DNA of 29,192 nt. Source: a virus. Positions 7,378 to 15,406 of this stretch are shown here, in pieces. The notes below the pieces were generated by a model. The model searched no databases, was not told where the DNA came from, and saw only the letters and a list, made by a program, of their open reading frames with translations. The DNA lies in the IMG/VR virus record IMGVR_UViG_3300046171_000016, positions 1 to 29,192 of that record. The stretch is one strand, 5' to 3'. How positions within the stretch are numbered: the first letter of the stretch is position 1; every line of letters begins with the position of its first letter. Position numbers and translations under genes: made by a program.

Positions 7378-8079
7378 ATGGAAGAAAATCAAGTAGAACA
7401 AACTACTGAAACAAAAGAAGAAGTAATACAGGTACAAGAAACACCAACACAGACATTCACACAAGACGAGGTTAATAACATAGTTGAAAGACGATTAGCC
7501 AAAGAAAGAGGTTCTATGTATAAGAAACTAGGTGTTGATGATTTAGATATAGCTGTAACTGCTGTAAAGACACAAAAAGAAGCAGAAGAAAAGCAACGTA
7601 TTCAAAAGGGTGAGTTTGAGGAAATACTTAAAACAAGAACCCAAGAGCATCAAAAAGAAAAAACACAATTAGAAAATCAATTAAAAGATATTAAGATAAA
7701 CAAGTCTTTATTATCGTCAGCATCAAAGAACAAAGCTATAAACCCAGACCAAGTTGTTGAACTTTTAAAGGGTAATATAAAGCTAAATGAAACAGGTAAT
7801 GTAGAAATACTTGATAATAATGGAATTGCAAGATACAATAAATCGGGTGAACTTTTAACTACAGATGAATTAGTACAGGAGTTCTTAACACAAAACCCTC
7901 ACTTTGTTAGTGCTACCCCTAGTGGTTCTGGCTCGGTGTCAAATGTGGATAGGCAAGAACTCAATAAGCCTTTTAATTTGAGTGATCTTAATTTTAATAA
8001 CCCAGAGGACAGGAAAAAATATGCTGAATATAAAAAGCAAAGAGATTCCAAACCTAGAGTTATCAATTCAAACCCATAA
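7378..8079 (+). CDS. Scaffold protein (GP20-like, 233 aa)
   Basis: Internal scaffold that guides capsid assembly. The Glu/Gln/Thr-rich start is followed by FTQDEVNNIVERRLAKERG (residues ~30-48) and a long coiled coil (EAEEKQRIQKGEFEEILKTR and onward to ~115), then a loose C-terminal part ending with NPEDRKKYAEYKKQRDSK. This is the classic architecture of phage scaffolds directly upstream of the capsid gene. A strong ribosome site (GGAGG, 7366-7370) precedes it. No protease is fused to it. Confidence 0.88.
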   Translation: MEENQVEQTTETKEEVIQVQETPTQTFTQDEVNNIVERRLAKERGSMYKKLGVDDLDIAVTAVKTQKEAEEKQRIQKGEFEEILKTRTQEHQKEKTQLENQLKDIKINKSLLSSASKNKAINPDQVVELLKGNIKLNETGNVEILDNNGIARYNKSGELLTTDELVQEFLTQNPHFVSATPSGSGSVSNVDRQELNKPFNLSDLNFNNPEDRKKYAEYKKQRDSKPRVINSNP

Positions 8080-8106
8080 CTTGTTTTATTTTTAGGAGAA
8101 AATTAA

Positions 8107-8946
8107 ATGGCTAATGAAACAACCAGTTCAACCATTTCGGAACTATACACCGAGATAGTTGCAGAAGCATTATTTGTTGCGAGTGAGCAATCTATAATGA
8201 GAAATTTGGTTAGAAACTACACGATTGCGGGTGGTGGAAAATCAGTAGAAGTTCCAATATATGCTACAGTTTCAGCAAGTGCAGTTAGTGAAGCATCAGA
8301 CCTATCCAACACAGCAGTAAACCCAAGTTCTGTTACTATTACAGCATCAGAAGTTGGTATTATGACAACACTAACAGACCTAGCTAGAAACTCAGCGGGT
8401 AGAAATGTTGCGGGTGATATTGGTAGATTATTTGGCGAAGCTATTGCTAGAAAAGTTGATGCAGATTTATCAGCACTATTCACAGGCTTTTCAACAGAAA
8501 GAGCGGGTGGAGCGGGTAACGAATTAACTGTTGCCGATATATTTGAAGCAGTTGCCGATCTTAGAACAGCAAATGCTCCCGCACCCTACTATGGTGTATT
8601 TCACCCAAAGCAAATATTTAATGTTAAAAAGTCTTTAACAAACACATTTGTGGGTAGAGATACAGAACTTTCAAATGAAGCTATGAGAAGTGGTTTTGTT
8701 GGAAACATAGCGGGAGTTCAGATATTTGAATCTTCTAATATTTCTGTTGATGGTTCAGATGACTCTATTGGTGGTGTATTCTCACAAGATGCTCTTGCTC
8801 TAGCTATGATGCAAGATTTAAAACTTGAAACACAAAGAGATGCGTCATTGAGAGCAGATGAAATAGTTGCAACAGCGGTTTATGGAGTAAGTGAAATCCA
8901 TGACACATATGGTGTTAAGTTAACAGCGGACACACTAGCTAACTAA
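8107..8946 (+). CDS. Major capsid protein (279 aa)
   Basis: HK97-fold shell protein by position and sequence style: it follows the scaffold, has a strong AGGAGA ribosome site, and is Ala/Ser/Val-rich with low Lys. Recognisable parts are the N-terminal helix (ISELYTEIVAEALFVASEQS), the E-loop-like stretch with GGGKSVEVPIYATVSAS, the spine-like helix (GRLFGEAIARKVDADLSALF) and the GVSEIHDTYGVKLTADTLAN end. At 279 residues it lacks an N-terminal delta domain, which fits use of a separate scaffold. A hairpin terminator follows within 10 bases of the stop. Confidence 0.88.
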   Translation: MANETTSSTISELYTEIVAEALFVASEQSIMRNLVRNYTIAGGGKSVEVPIYATVSASAVSEASDLSNTAVNPSSVTITASEVGIMTTLTDLARNSAGRNVAGDIGRLFGEAIARKVDADLSALFTGFSTERAGGAGNELTVADIFEAVADLRTANAPAPYYGVFHPKQIFNVKKSLTNTFVGRDTELSNEAMRSGFVGNIAGVQIFESSNISVDGSDDSIGGVFSQDALALAMMQDLKLETQRDASLRADEIVATAVYGVSEIHDTYGVKLTADTLAN

Positions 8947-8954
8947 TAACTTAT

Positions 8955-8978
8955 GGGGTGGGAAACCACCCCTTTTTT
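8955..8978 (+). terminator. Rho-independent terminator after the capsid gene
   Basis: GGGGTGG (8955-8961), a GAAA tetraloop (8962-8965), CCACCCC (8966-8972) and six T (8973-8978) make a textbook terminator. All later genes are on the same strand without an obvious promoter here, so it is probably a partial stop that raises capsid over tail transcripts. Confidence 0.92.
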
Positions 8979-8993
8979 CTAGGATTATAAAAC

Positions 8994-9278
8994 ATGGAAA
9001 TGGTGAAACTTGTAAAAGGCGATAGAGTTATAGAAAGACGAAAAGTCGATTATGAGAATAATGCTAAAATGTGGGATATTAGAGGTTGGAAACTTGATGA
9101 TGGAAAACCTAAAGTACAACCTAAACCAGAACCCAAACCAGAACCCAAGCCAGAATCAGAAGTAAAAGTAGATGCTTTAAGTTCTGATTGGATAGAAGAA
9201 GAAAAACCATTTATTAATGTAGATTCCTTTAATAACAAAAGTACAAAACATAAAAAATCCAAAAAAAAGGATAAATAA
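8994..9278 (+). CDS. Small connector-region protein with PKPEP tail (94 aa)
   Basis: Unknown function. The N-terminal ~40 residues (MVKLVKGDRVIERRKVD ... GWKLDD) form a small domain, followed by PKPEPKPEPKPE repeats and a Lys-rich end. The N-terminal part resembles the gene at 10659 in this window (KGE, then I, then a G-x-x-LDD-x-KP block), so the two may be paralogues. ATG 8994 is chosen because AGGA (8981-8984) lies 9 bases upstream. It sits just after the capsid gene, at the usual place of head decoration or joining proteins. Confidence 0.65.
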   Translation: MEMVKLVKGDRVIERRKVDYENNAKMWDIRGWKLDDGKPKVQPKPEPKPEPKPESEVKVDALSSDWIEEEKPFINVDSFNNKSTKHKKSKKKDK

Positions 9279-9754
9279 TGGCTACATCTGAATTTGCGGT
9301 TGCTAATAGTGATTTACAAAAGATACAACCAGATATTCTAGGTTTTGGGGTAACTGATTTTGGAGATCAATTACAATTTGCTGAAAATGACGTTTTAAGG
9401 CGAGTTAGAGAAGAATGGTGGGAAAGATACAGGCATCAAGTCAGATACAAAGATATTACTAAGATTACATCTGTTGAAATGACTAATAGCAAGTTAACTA
9501 ATTCACAATGGACACAATCAGTTGTTTATTTAACTTTATGGAAATATGCTTATCCAATTTTGACTAAATGGCGTGACCCAGACACAGGCGAGGGCAAAGA
9601 CACATTTCAAGTTCAAATAGACTTTTATAGGGATAGATACGAAGAAGAATTTCAAGCTATTCTGCGTGATGGTGTGGAATATGACGAAGATGGTGGTGGT
9701 ACTGTTTCAGATAGCGAAAAAGAGCCATTACATTATTTAAGATTAGTTAGATAA
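9278..9754 (+). CDS. Putative head-tail connector protein (158 aa)
   Basis: Between capsid and tail genes, where head completion proteins of the gp6-like type are found. The product is helical: DLQKIQPDILGFGVTDFGDQ, then ENDVLRRVREEWWERYRH, NSQWTQSVVYLTLWKYAYPI, and an acidic C-terminal part with DEDGGGTVSD. The start overlaps the previous stop by one base. Assignment rests on position and helical pattern more than on a specific motif. Confidence 0.65.
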   Translation: MATSEFAVANSDLQKIQPDILGFGVTDFGDQLQFAENDVLRRVREEWWERYRHQVRYKDITKITSVEMTNSKLTNSQWTQSVVYLTLWKYAYPILTKWRDPDTGEGKDTFQVQIDFYRDRYEEEFQAILRDGVEYDEDGGGTVSDSEKEPLHYLRLVR

Positions 9755-10219
9755 ATGCAAGTTTCTGTTAACATCAATGATATTGAGGTTAAAAAACTTT
9801 TAAAAACTATTTCAACAAAACAAAAAGCTGTAATAAATAAATCTTTAAATAGGGTTTCAAACATGGCTATTTTTATGATTACTACAAGAACACAAAAAGG
9901 CAAACTTCCAGATAGTGGTAATATGCGACCATATGCACGATCAACCGCTAAAAGTCGTAGAAAAAGAGGTAGGCAAACAGGTTTTGTAGATTTAACTGAT
10001 ACTGGTAAAATGTTTAGAAGTTTAGACTTTAAAACTGGTGGTTCAAAAAGCACATTGTTTTTTGCAAATAAAGAAAGAGAAAAGATAGCAAGTTATCACG
10101 ATACATTTGGAGTTGGTAAAAGAAAAGTTAAACGACCTTTTTTTGCTATTGGGAATAAAGAAGAAGATAAAATAATAAAAGAATTTCAAAATTTTTATTT
10201 TAAAGAAATGAGATTATGA
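9755..10219 (+). CDS. Neck / virion morphogenesis protein (HK97 gp10- or Mu gpG-like, 154 aa)
   Basis: Likely neck or tail-completion protein. It starts MQVSVNINDIEVKKLLKT, has NKSLNRVSNMAIFMI and the basic GNMRPYARSTAKSRRKRGR segment, and ends with KRPFFAIGNKEEDKIIKEF, an R-P-F(F)-x-x-x-x-x-x-x-D order typical of HK97-gp10/virion-morphogenesis proteins. It directly abuts the upstream gene and overlaps the next by 4 bases, the usual order before the tail terminator. Confidence 0.75.
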   Translation: MQVSVNINDIEVKKLLKTISTKQKAVINKSLNRVSNMAIFMITTRTQKGKLPDSGNMRPYARSTAKSRRKRGRQTGFVDLTDTGKMFRSLDFKTGGSKSTLFFANKEREKIASYHDTFGVGKRKVKRPFFAIGNKEEDKIIKEFQNFYFKEMRL

Positions 10220-10659
10220 GCAAAAGGGAAAACATAGCTAGTGATATAATTACTAAACTTGATGCTGTTACAAGTCCTATTGAGTTTAAAAAAATTACTA
10301 GAGAACCTTTCGAGGTAGAAGAATTAAGTGATGCACAGTTCCCCGCTTTATTTGTTCAAAGTGGTGATGAAACAAGAGAAGTATCAAGCATAGGTGATAC
10401 TGGTGCGGGTTCTTATAGAGGAACAATAGATTTTTTAATAGTTGCTTTTGGTAAAGGTACAGATACAAATATAGATACTGTTAGAAATCAAATTATAGAA
10501 GTTGTTGAAGAAACCTTAGATAATGATATAACTAGAAATGGTAATGCTATAGATACCCAAATAACAGAAGCATCAACAGACGAGGGTACTATATATCCTT
10601 ATGGTGGTGTAAGAATAACAGCAAGGGTAATTTATGAGTTTACTAGAGGGAGTGCATAA
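10216..10659 (+). CDS. Tail terminator-like protein (147 aa)
   Basis: Caps the tail tube at the head side. The sequence reads SDIITKLDAVTSPIEFKKIT, DAQFPALFVQSGDETR, then SYRGTIDFLIVAFGKG and VRNQIIEVVEETLDNDITRN and GGVRITARVIYEFTRG; the strand-helix-strand pattern and the order fit the gpU/tail-terminator family. It starts in the last codons of the neck gene (ATGA) and ends overlapping the next ATG by one base. Confidence 0.75.
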   Translation: MSKRENIASDIITKLDAVTSPIEFKKITREPFEVEELSDAQFPALFVQSGDETREVSSIGDTGAGSYRGTIDFLIVAFGKGTDTNIDTVRNQIIEVVEETLDNDITRNGNAIDTQITEASTDEGTIYPYGGVRITARVIYEFTRGSA

Positions 10660-10814
10660 TGGCTAAAAATGTTACTATGAAAAAAGGCGAAACTATTATA
10701 AAATGTACAGAAGATCACATAGAGCATTTTCAGAATAATGGATTTGCTTTAGACGATCAAAAACCAGTAATTAAAAAAGCTGAAAAAACTAAAGAAACTA
10801 AAGAGAAGGAGTAA
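10659..10814 (+). CDS. Tiny protein (51 aa), possible paralogue of 8994-9278 domain
   Basis: ATG 10659 to TAA 10814. It starts MAKNVTMKKGETIIKCTEDH, contains NNGFALDDQKPVIKK and ends in a Lys/Glu-rich tail. The ATG overlaps the preceding stop and the next gene starts 3 bases after its stop, with AGAAGGAG at its 3' end serving as that gene's ribosome site. The small domain resembles the N-terminal part of the protein at 8994. Function unknown. Confidence 0.65.
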   Translation: MAKNVTMKKGETIIKCTEDHIEHFQNNGFALDDQKPVIKKAEKTKETKEKE

Positions 10815-10817
10815 TAA

Positions 10818-11204
10818 ATGGCTACACATCATGGTAAAGAAGGAGTTGTAACTATCGGTGGAACTACACTAGGTAATGCAACAGGTTTCACAGTTGATAC
10901 TACACATGACGTTGTTGAAGATACCGCTTTAGGTAGTTCAATGAAATCATTTTTAGTTGGTAGGGGTACATATACAGCTAGTATTGATATGAACTTTGAC
11001 GAAACCGATTCTGGGCAAACTGCATTGGTACAGGGTGCAGAATTAACTTTTGCATTTTTACCAGAGGGTAATGCTTCTGGAGATAGAAAGTTTTCTGGAA
11101 ATGGTATTGTTACAGGAATGTCAGTTAGTGTTCCTTTAGATGGTGTTATAACTAGAACTGTATCAGTACAGGGCAATGGTGGTTTAACTATCGGTACTGT
11201 GTAA
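10818..11204 (+). CDS. Major tail tube protein (128 aa)
   Basis: Forms the hexameric rings of the tail tube. It is a beta-rich, Gly/Thr/Ser-rich protein (GKEGVVTIGGTTLGNATGFT, then GRGTYTASIDMNFDETDSGQ and a final beta hairpin VITRTVSVQGNGGLTIGTV), with the size and order of small siphovirus tail tube proteins: after the terminator and directly before the chaperone pair. A strong AGAAGGAG ribosome site precedes the ATG, as expected for an abundant structural protein. Confidence 0.85.
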   Translation: MATHHGKEGVVTIGGTTLGNATGFTVDTTHDVVEDTALGSSMKSFLVGRGTYTASIDMNFDETDSGQTALVQGAELTFAFLPEGNASGDRKFSGNGIVTGMSVSVPLDGVITRTVSVQGNGGLTIGTV

Positions 11205-11558
11205 ATGGCAGACCAAAAAATCGATTATTTTGATGGTATTAGAAACCATTTCAGTACCCTTGACACTCAAATAATTGAAGTACCAGAATGGGATTTAGTA
11301 GGCGATAAAGCTATATTTTGTAAACCTTTTAATATGCTTGAAAAACAAAAGATTTTCAAAGGTGCTAGTGGCACAGATTTAATTGTTTTGATTGATGTTA
11401 TTATTGAAAAGGCATTAACAAAAGATGGTGAAAAAATGTTTAATGGAACTCATGTTTTAGCTTTCAAAACTAAAGCCGATACTAATGTTATTGCAGATGT
11501 TGCCACAAAGATAATGGGAACAGGAAACACAGATATAGAAGATAATAAAAAAAACTAA
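11205..11558 (+). CDS. Tail assembly chaperone G (117 aa)
   Basis: The short form of the lambda G/GT-type chaperone that coats the tape measure before tube assembly. It abuts the tail tube gene. The product (DYFDGIRNHFSTLDTQIIEV ... FNMLEKQKIFKGASGTDLIV ... DVATKIMGTGNTDIEDNKKN) has the mixed alpha/beta pattern of this family. It ends at TAA 11556, immediately after the slippery heptamer A AAA AAC, where some ribosomes slip -1 into the T domain. Confidence 0.85.
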   Translation: MADQKIDYFDGIRNHFSTLDTQIIEVPEWDLVGDKAIFCKPFNMLEKQKIFKGASGTDLIVLIDVIIEKALTKDGEKMFNGTHVLAFKTKADTNVIADVATKIMGTGNTDIEDNKKN

Positions 11559-11728
11559 GAAATAATGTAGAATTACATAATATATTTTCTTTAGCCGAAA
11601 AGCTACATAAGACAGTTTCCGAAATCTTGCAAATGACAGTAGATGAGTTTAATATGTGGTTAGCATACTTTCAGCTTCAAAGTGATGAAATTGAAAGGCA
11701 AAAAAGAATAGCAAAGGCTCAAAGATAG
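11205..11728 (+). CDS. Tail assembly chaperone GT, -1 frameshift product (174 aa)
   Basis: Slipping -1 on A AAA AAC (11549-11555) continues at CTA 11555 and gives LRNNVELHNIFSLAEKLHK, VSEILQMTVDEFNMWLAYFQ and a basic end, stopping at TAG 11726-11728. The added 57 residues (ILQMTVDEFNMWLAY) are a typical gpT domain, and lie exactly between G and the tape measure, which starts with the last base of this stop (TAGTG). The T frame has no start codon of its own in a good context. The dual-coding layout is direct from sequence; use of the site is inferred from lambda-like phages. Confidence 0.85.
11549..11555 (+). promoter_or_regulatory. -1 ribosomal frameshift site (A AAA AAC)
   Basis: The heptamer A-AAA-AAC is in the zero frame of the G gene (codons AAA AAA AAC followed by TAA), at the end of a run of eight A. 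It meets the X-XXY-YYZ rule, and the -1 frame downstream is open for 57 codons with T-domain character. I did not find a strong downstream stem; many phage G-T sites work without one. Confidence 0.85.
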
Positions 11729-13797
11729 TGGCTACAAAAAACGTAAACATAGATATAATAGCCAAAGATAAGACCAGACAGGCTATGCAATCAGCTACAA
11801 AAGGGGTGAACGACCTTAAAAGCAATGTTCAAAAATCAGTTTCAGCACAACAAAATTCATTTAATGCTTTAGGCAATACAATCAAAACTGTTATAGGCGG
11901 GGTTGTTGTTTTCCAAGCATTAAGATTTAGTAAACAAATGATAATGATGGCTAGTTCAGTTGAAGAAATGCAAGCCAAGTCATCAGTTGTTTTTGGTCGT
12001 TTTGTTTCTAGTGTAAGAAAAGAACTTGAAATTTTTGGAGATAATGTCGGAAGAAGCACAGAAGAACTTGAAAGAATGGCATCTTCTATACAGGATACTT
12101 TTGTACCTATGGGTTTTGCTAGAGGTGAAGCATCTAAATTATCAGTTCAATTAACAAAATTAGCAGTTGATGTAGCATCATTCAATAATGCAAGTGATGT
12201 TGATACTATGATGGCATTTCAAAGTGCATTAGTTGGCAATCACGAAACAGTTAGAAGATTTGGTGTTGTTATTACCGAAGCAACATTAAAACAAGAATTA
12301 CTAAGAATGGGTATAAACAAAGCATCAAACGAAGTTACAAACGCAGAAAAGGTTCAAGCCAGATTAAATCTAATTATTGCGGGTACGTCAGATGCTCAAG
12401 GTGATGCAGAAAGAACTTCTGATAGCTTTGCTAATTCTATGAAAGCATTAAATGCCGAGTTTCAAGAATTTATGGTTGAAGCAGTTACACCTTTATTACC
12501 CGCATTGTCAAAAATAATTAAATCGTTAAAGGATTCAATAACAGAAACTAAAGAATTTTTAAGAACAATAGGTCTTTTAAGCAAACTTAATGAAATAGTA
12601 CCAATAGTAGACCATTTAGCAGAAAATCAAGATAAACTTGCAGATGCAGAAGCTAGGTTAGCAGAACAAACTAAATTATTAGGTTCAATTCAAAACGATA
12701 CATTTGTTGCTAAGGCAAAAGATTTTATTTCAGCTAATAGTGAGTTTGGCTTTTCAATTCTTAAAGGGAAAAAGGCAGTAGAAGATAGAATTGAGTCAAT
12801 TAAAAATGAAATAGAACAAATTAAATTATCAAGAGAAATGATTTTACTTGAATCAGAAGCAAGAGATTTAAATGCAAAATTTATCGATAAACAAACGGAA
12901 GCACAAAAAAAATTAACCAAAGCAATCGAAACACCTATGTTAAGACCAGATATTATAGGTTTTCAAAAGCCAACAGGTCCAGAAATAGGACAAGGAAATC
13001 AACTTGATTCTAGTATGACAGGGTCAGAATTAATCAATCCTATTGACCCTCTTAGACAACAATTAAATGATGAATTTGAATTACAAAAAGAAATGAATGA
13101 AAAAAATATTCAAAGAATATTAGACAATGACGAATTAGAAGCTGAATTAAGAAGAGTTAAAGCAGATGAAACACTAAGACTTGCACACGAAACAGCACAA
13201 AAAGAAATGGAAATCAGAAAAAAACTATTTGATGATAATTTCAAATTAATCAAATCTGGTAAAGCAAGTGAAATAAATTTAGAAAAAATGTCTGGAAAAG
13301 AATTAAATGAATTAGCGGGTGATACTGCAAGGCAAGCCTTGTCTGAGATGGCAAAACATAATAAAACAGCATTTGAGTTAAATAAAGCCTTTGCTGTTAA
13401 AGATGCAGTTGTAAGCACCGCACAGGGAGTAAGTAAAGCATTGGGAATGGGTCCGCTTGGAATACCTTTGGCTATTGCTATCGGTGCGTTGGGATTTGCT
13501 CAAGTTGCAACAATTATGTCGACTAAATATCAAGGTAGACGTTTGGGCGGTAGAATGAATCAAGGTGAGCCATATATGGTTGGTGAAGCGGGTCCAGAAT
13601 TAGTTGTACCAGATAGAGCATCAAATGTTGTACCAAATAATAAATTAGGTGGTATGAGTCAACCAGTTACAGTAAACTTTAATATAAGCACAGTTGATGC
13701 TAGAGGGTTTAATGAATTATTAGTTAACTCAAGGGGTACTATAGTTAATCTTATTAATAGTGCTGTAAATGAAAAGGGTAAAATGGCGATAGTATGA
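11728..13797 (+). CDS. Tail tape measure protein (689 aa)
   Basis: Sets tail length and is released with DNA at infection. It starts with GTG 11728 (M-ATKNVNIDIIAKDKT), overlapping the GT stop. Features: a helical start typical of tape measures (DKTRQAMQSATKGVNDLKSN), a hydrophobic segment near 50-65 (IKTVIGGVVVFQALRF), SADAAR-like SVEEMQAKSSVVFGRF, long charged coiled coils (about 290-550), a second hydrophobic stretch near 565-600 (GPLGIPLAIAIGALGFAQVA), and the common tape-measure end GRMNQGEPYMVGEAGPELVV. At about 0.15 nm per residue it predicts a tail near 100 nm. Confidence 0.93.
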   Translation: MATKNVNIDIIAKDKTRQAMQSATKGVNDLKSNVQKSVSAQQNSFNALGNTIKTVIGGVVVFQALRFSKQMIMMASSVEEMQAKSSVVFGRFVSSVRKELEIFGDNVGRSTEELERMASSIQDTFVPMGFARGEASKLSVQLTKLAVDVASFNNASDVDTMMAFQSALVGNHETVRRFGVVITEATLKQELLRMGINKASNEVTNAEKVQARLNLIIAGTSDAQGDAERTSDSFANSMKALNAEFQEFMVEAVTPLLPALSKIIKSLKDSITETKEFLRTIGLLSKLNEIVPIVDHLAENQDKLADAEARLAEQTKLLGSIQNDTFVAKAKDFISANSEFGFSILKGKKAVEDRIESIKNEIEQIKLSREMILLESEARDLNAKFIDKQTEAQKKLTKAIETPMLRPDIIGFQKPTGPEIGQGNQLDSSMTGSELINPIDPLRQQLNDEFELQKEMNEKNIQRILDNDELEAELRRVKADETLRLAHETAQKEMEIRKKLFDDNFKLIKSGKASEINLEKMSGKELNELAGDTARQALSEMAKHNKTAFELNKAFAVKDAVVSTAQGVSKALGMGPLGIPLAIAIGALGFAQVATIMSTKYQGRRLGGRMNQGEPYMVGEAGPELVVPDRASNVVPNNKLGGMSQPVTVNFNISTVDARGFNELLVNSRGTIVNLINSAVNEKGKMAIV

Positions 13798-14402
13798 GTG
13801 GAGCATTACCAAACACTAACTTTACTGCTGTTAATTTTAAGAGCAATCAAAAAACTTTGTTATCTCAAACAGATAGCGGAAAGACTTTCAGAAGGCAAGT
13901 ACAGGGACAAAAATTTAGTTTTACAGTTCAATATCCACCTATGAAAAGGTCAGAATTTGCACCTATCATGGCATTTATTATGAAACAAAGATCAAGACAA
14001 GAAAATTTTACCATTACATTTCCAAGCTATTTAAACGCACAGGGCAACGAAACTGGAACTTTGTTAGTCAATGGAGTTCATGCTGTAGCTGATACCACAA
14101 TAGCTATAGATGGTTTTGCGGGTGATGGTGCGGGTAGATTAAAAGCGGGTGATTTAATAAAATTTGCACATGATAAGGTTTACATGGTTGTAGAAGATGT
14201 AACAAGTTCAAGTAATGCTTCTACAGTTACTATAGAACCACCTTTAAGAACTGCATTAACAGATGATAGTTCGGTTACTTATGATTCAGTACCATTTAAT
14301 GTGCATTTGACAAGTGATGCACAAGAGTTTGCAACAGGTCAAAATGATGGTGATGGTAATTTATTATTTACTTATGAGTTTGATGTAATAGAGAGTTTGT
14401 AA
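13794..14402 (+). CDS. Putative distal tail / minor tail protein (202 aa)
   Basis: The first tail-tip gene after the tape measure, overlapping its stop by 4 bases (ATGA). It begins MSGALPNTNFTAVNFKSNQK and has QGQKFSFTVQYPPMKRSEFA, ENFTITFPSYLNAQGNETGT and a C-terminal PFNVHLTSDAQEFATGQNDG ... YEFDVIESL. This beta-rich protein sits at the distal tail protein (Dit) position, where the ring adapting the tube to the tip is made. Function is inferred from place and fold style. Confidence 0.68.
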   Translation: MSGALPNTNFTAVNFKSNQKTLLSQTDSGKTFRRQVQGQKFSFTVQYPPMKRSEFAPIMAFIMKQRSRQENFTITFPSYLNAQGNETGTLLVNGVHAVADTTIAIDGFAGDGAGRLKAGDLIKFAHDKVYMVVEDVTSSSNASTVTIEPPLRTALTDDSSVTYDSVPFNVHLTSDAQEFATGQNDGDGNLLFTYEFDVIESL

Positions 14403-14969
14403 ATGGCTAGGGGTTTAACAAGTGCAGTAAAAACAGAACTAGCCACAGGAATAATAGAACCAGTTATTTTAGTAGAAATTGGTTTTTCAACCACAATATA
14501 TTTAACTAATGCAAGTTTTGATTTAACATCTAGTGTTTCTGGAACATCAAGAACATACTTATCTAATGGGCATTTAAGGGGTATTACAGGGGTGCAAGAA
14601 ACAAACGCACCAACTAAGAATAGTTTGTCTGTTAGCTTATCTGGGGTAGATCAAACGTACATAGCACTAGCTTTAACCGAGAATATAATAAATGATGATG
14701 TTTTTATTTATCAAGGTTATTTAAATTCTAGTTTGGCATTAATTTCAGACCCATTTTTATTGTTTTATGGGAATGTTGACGAGTTCAAAATATCCGATAA
14801 TACATCAACAGCAACATTAGTTTTACTTGTTAGTTCACATTGGGGAAATTTTAGCAAAACAAGTGGAAGGACAACTACACTTAATTCACAACAAAGGTTT
14901 TTTAGTGATGATGTTGGAATGGTATTTAGTGCCTTGACTGTTAGAGATATTAAGTGGGGTAGGGAATGA
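14403..14969 (+). CDS. Minor tail / tail-tip protein (DUF2163-like position, 188 aa)
   Basis: A beta-rich protein with VKTELATGIIEPVILVEIGF, TIYLTNASFDLTSSVSG, SGVDQTYIALALTENIINDD and a final WGNFSKTSGRTTTLNSQQRF. The Y-L-T-N, L-S-G-V-D and I-N-D-x-V blocks resemble hub-adapter proteins that occupy the DUF2163 place in GTA- and HK97-like tail tips. It follows the putative Dit gene without a gap and overlaps the GNAT-like gene by 4 bases. Confidence 0.65.
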   Translation: MARGLTSAVKTELATGIIEPVILVEIGFSTTIYLTNASFDLTSSVSGTSRTYLSNGHLRGITGVQETNAPTKNSLSVSLSGVDQTYIALALTENIINDDVFIYQGYLNSSLALISDPFLLFYGNVDEFKISDNTSTATLVLLVSSHWGNFSKTSGRTTTLNSQQRFFSDDVGMVFSALTVRDIKWGRE

Positions 14970-15406
14970 CAAGCACACATTTATATTATGCAGAAAAAAC
15001 AGATATTGAAATTATTTATAATTTATTATTAGAATATAAAAACAAAGATTGTGAAGCTGATTATCCAGATGTTGATAGAAAAAAAGGTATGTATTTTATA
15101 AATACTATTCTGGATAAGGGCAAAGTAGTTTTGATGAAAGATTTAGATAATGATGAATTAATTGGTTGTTGTATGTTTAATAAATCTGAATATTTTTTTA
15201 GTAAAGATCAAATAATGCAAATACAAATTATTTATATTAAAAAAGATTTTAGAAATTTTAAATTATTTAAATTATTTATTGATAGTGTAAAAAAAGTTTC
15301 AGAAGATTTACCAATAGTTTTATCAATTACATCTGGTTTACATATAGACCCAGTTTTTGAAAAATTAGGATTTAAAAATATGGGTTCTAATTGGAGGTTT
15401 GCATAA
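14966..15406 (+). CDS. GNAT-like acetyltransferase-fold protein in the tail-tip cluster (146 aa)
   Basis: The pattern fits a GNAT fold: N-terminal YAEKTDIEIIYNLLLEYKN, a strand pair KVVLMKDLDNDELIGCCMF, then MQIQIIYIKKDFRNFKLFKL and a terminal HIDPVFEKLGFKNMGSNW, the usual end of such proteins. The acetyl-CoA loop Q/R-x-x-G-x-G/A is not intact (R-N-F-K-L-F), so it may be inactive or use another ligand. It takes the place usually held by an NlpC/P60 peptidase between the tip adapter and the hub, with 4-base (upstream) overlap and no gap downstream. Its base composition is visibly more AT-rich than its neighbours. A structural or modifying role cannot be told apart here. Confidence 0.7.
   Translation: MTSTHLYYAEKTDIEIIYNLLLEYKNKDCEADYPDVDRKKGMYFINTILDKGKVVLMKDLDNDELIGCCMFNKSEYFFSKDQIMQIQIIYIKKDFRNFKLFKLFIDSVKKVSEDLPIVLSITSGLHIDPVFEKLGFKNMGSNWRFA

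Noticed and set aside
9733-10053. Minus-strand open frame of 106 codons over the neck gene
   Set aside because: It lies opposite a well-supported + strand gene, has no ribosome site and has an odd hydrophobic composition; a shadow. The same holds for the minus frames at 8217, 9050, 10829, 13110, 19228, 19480 and others.
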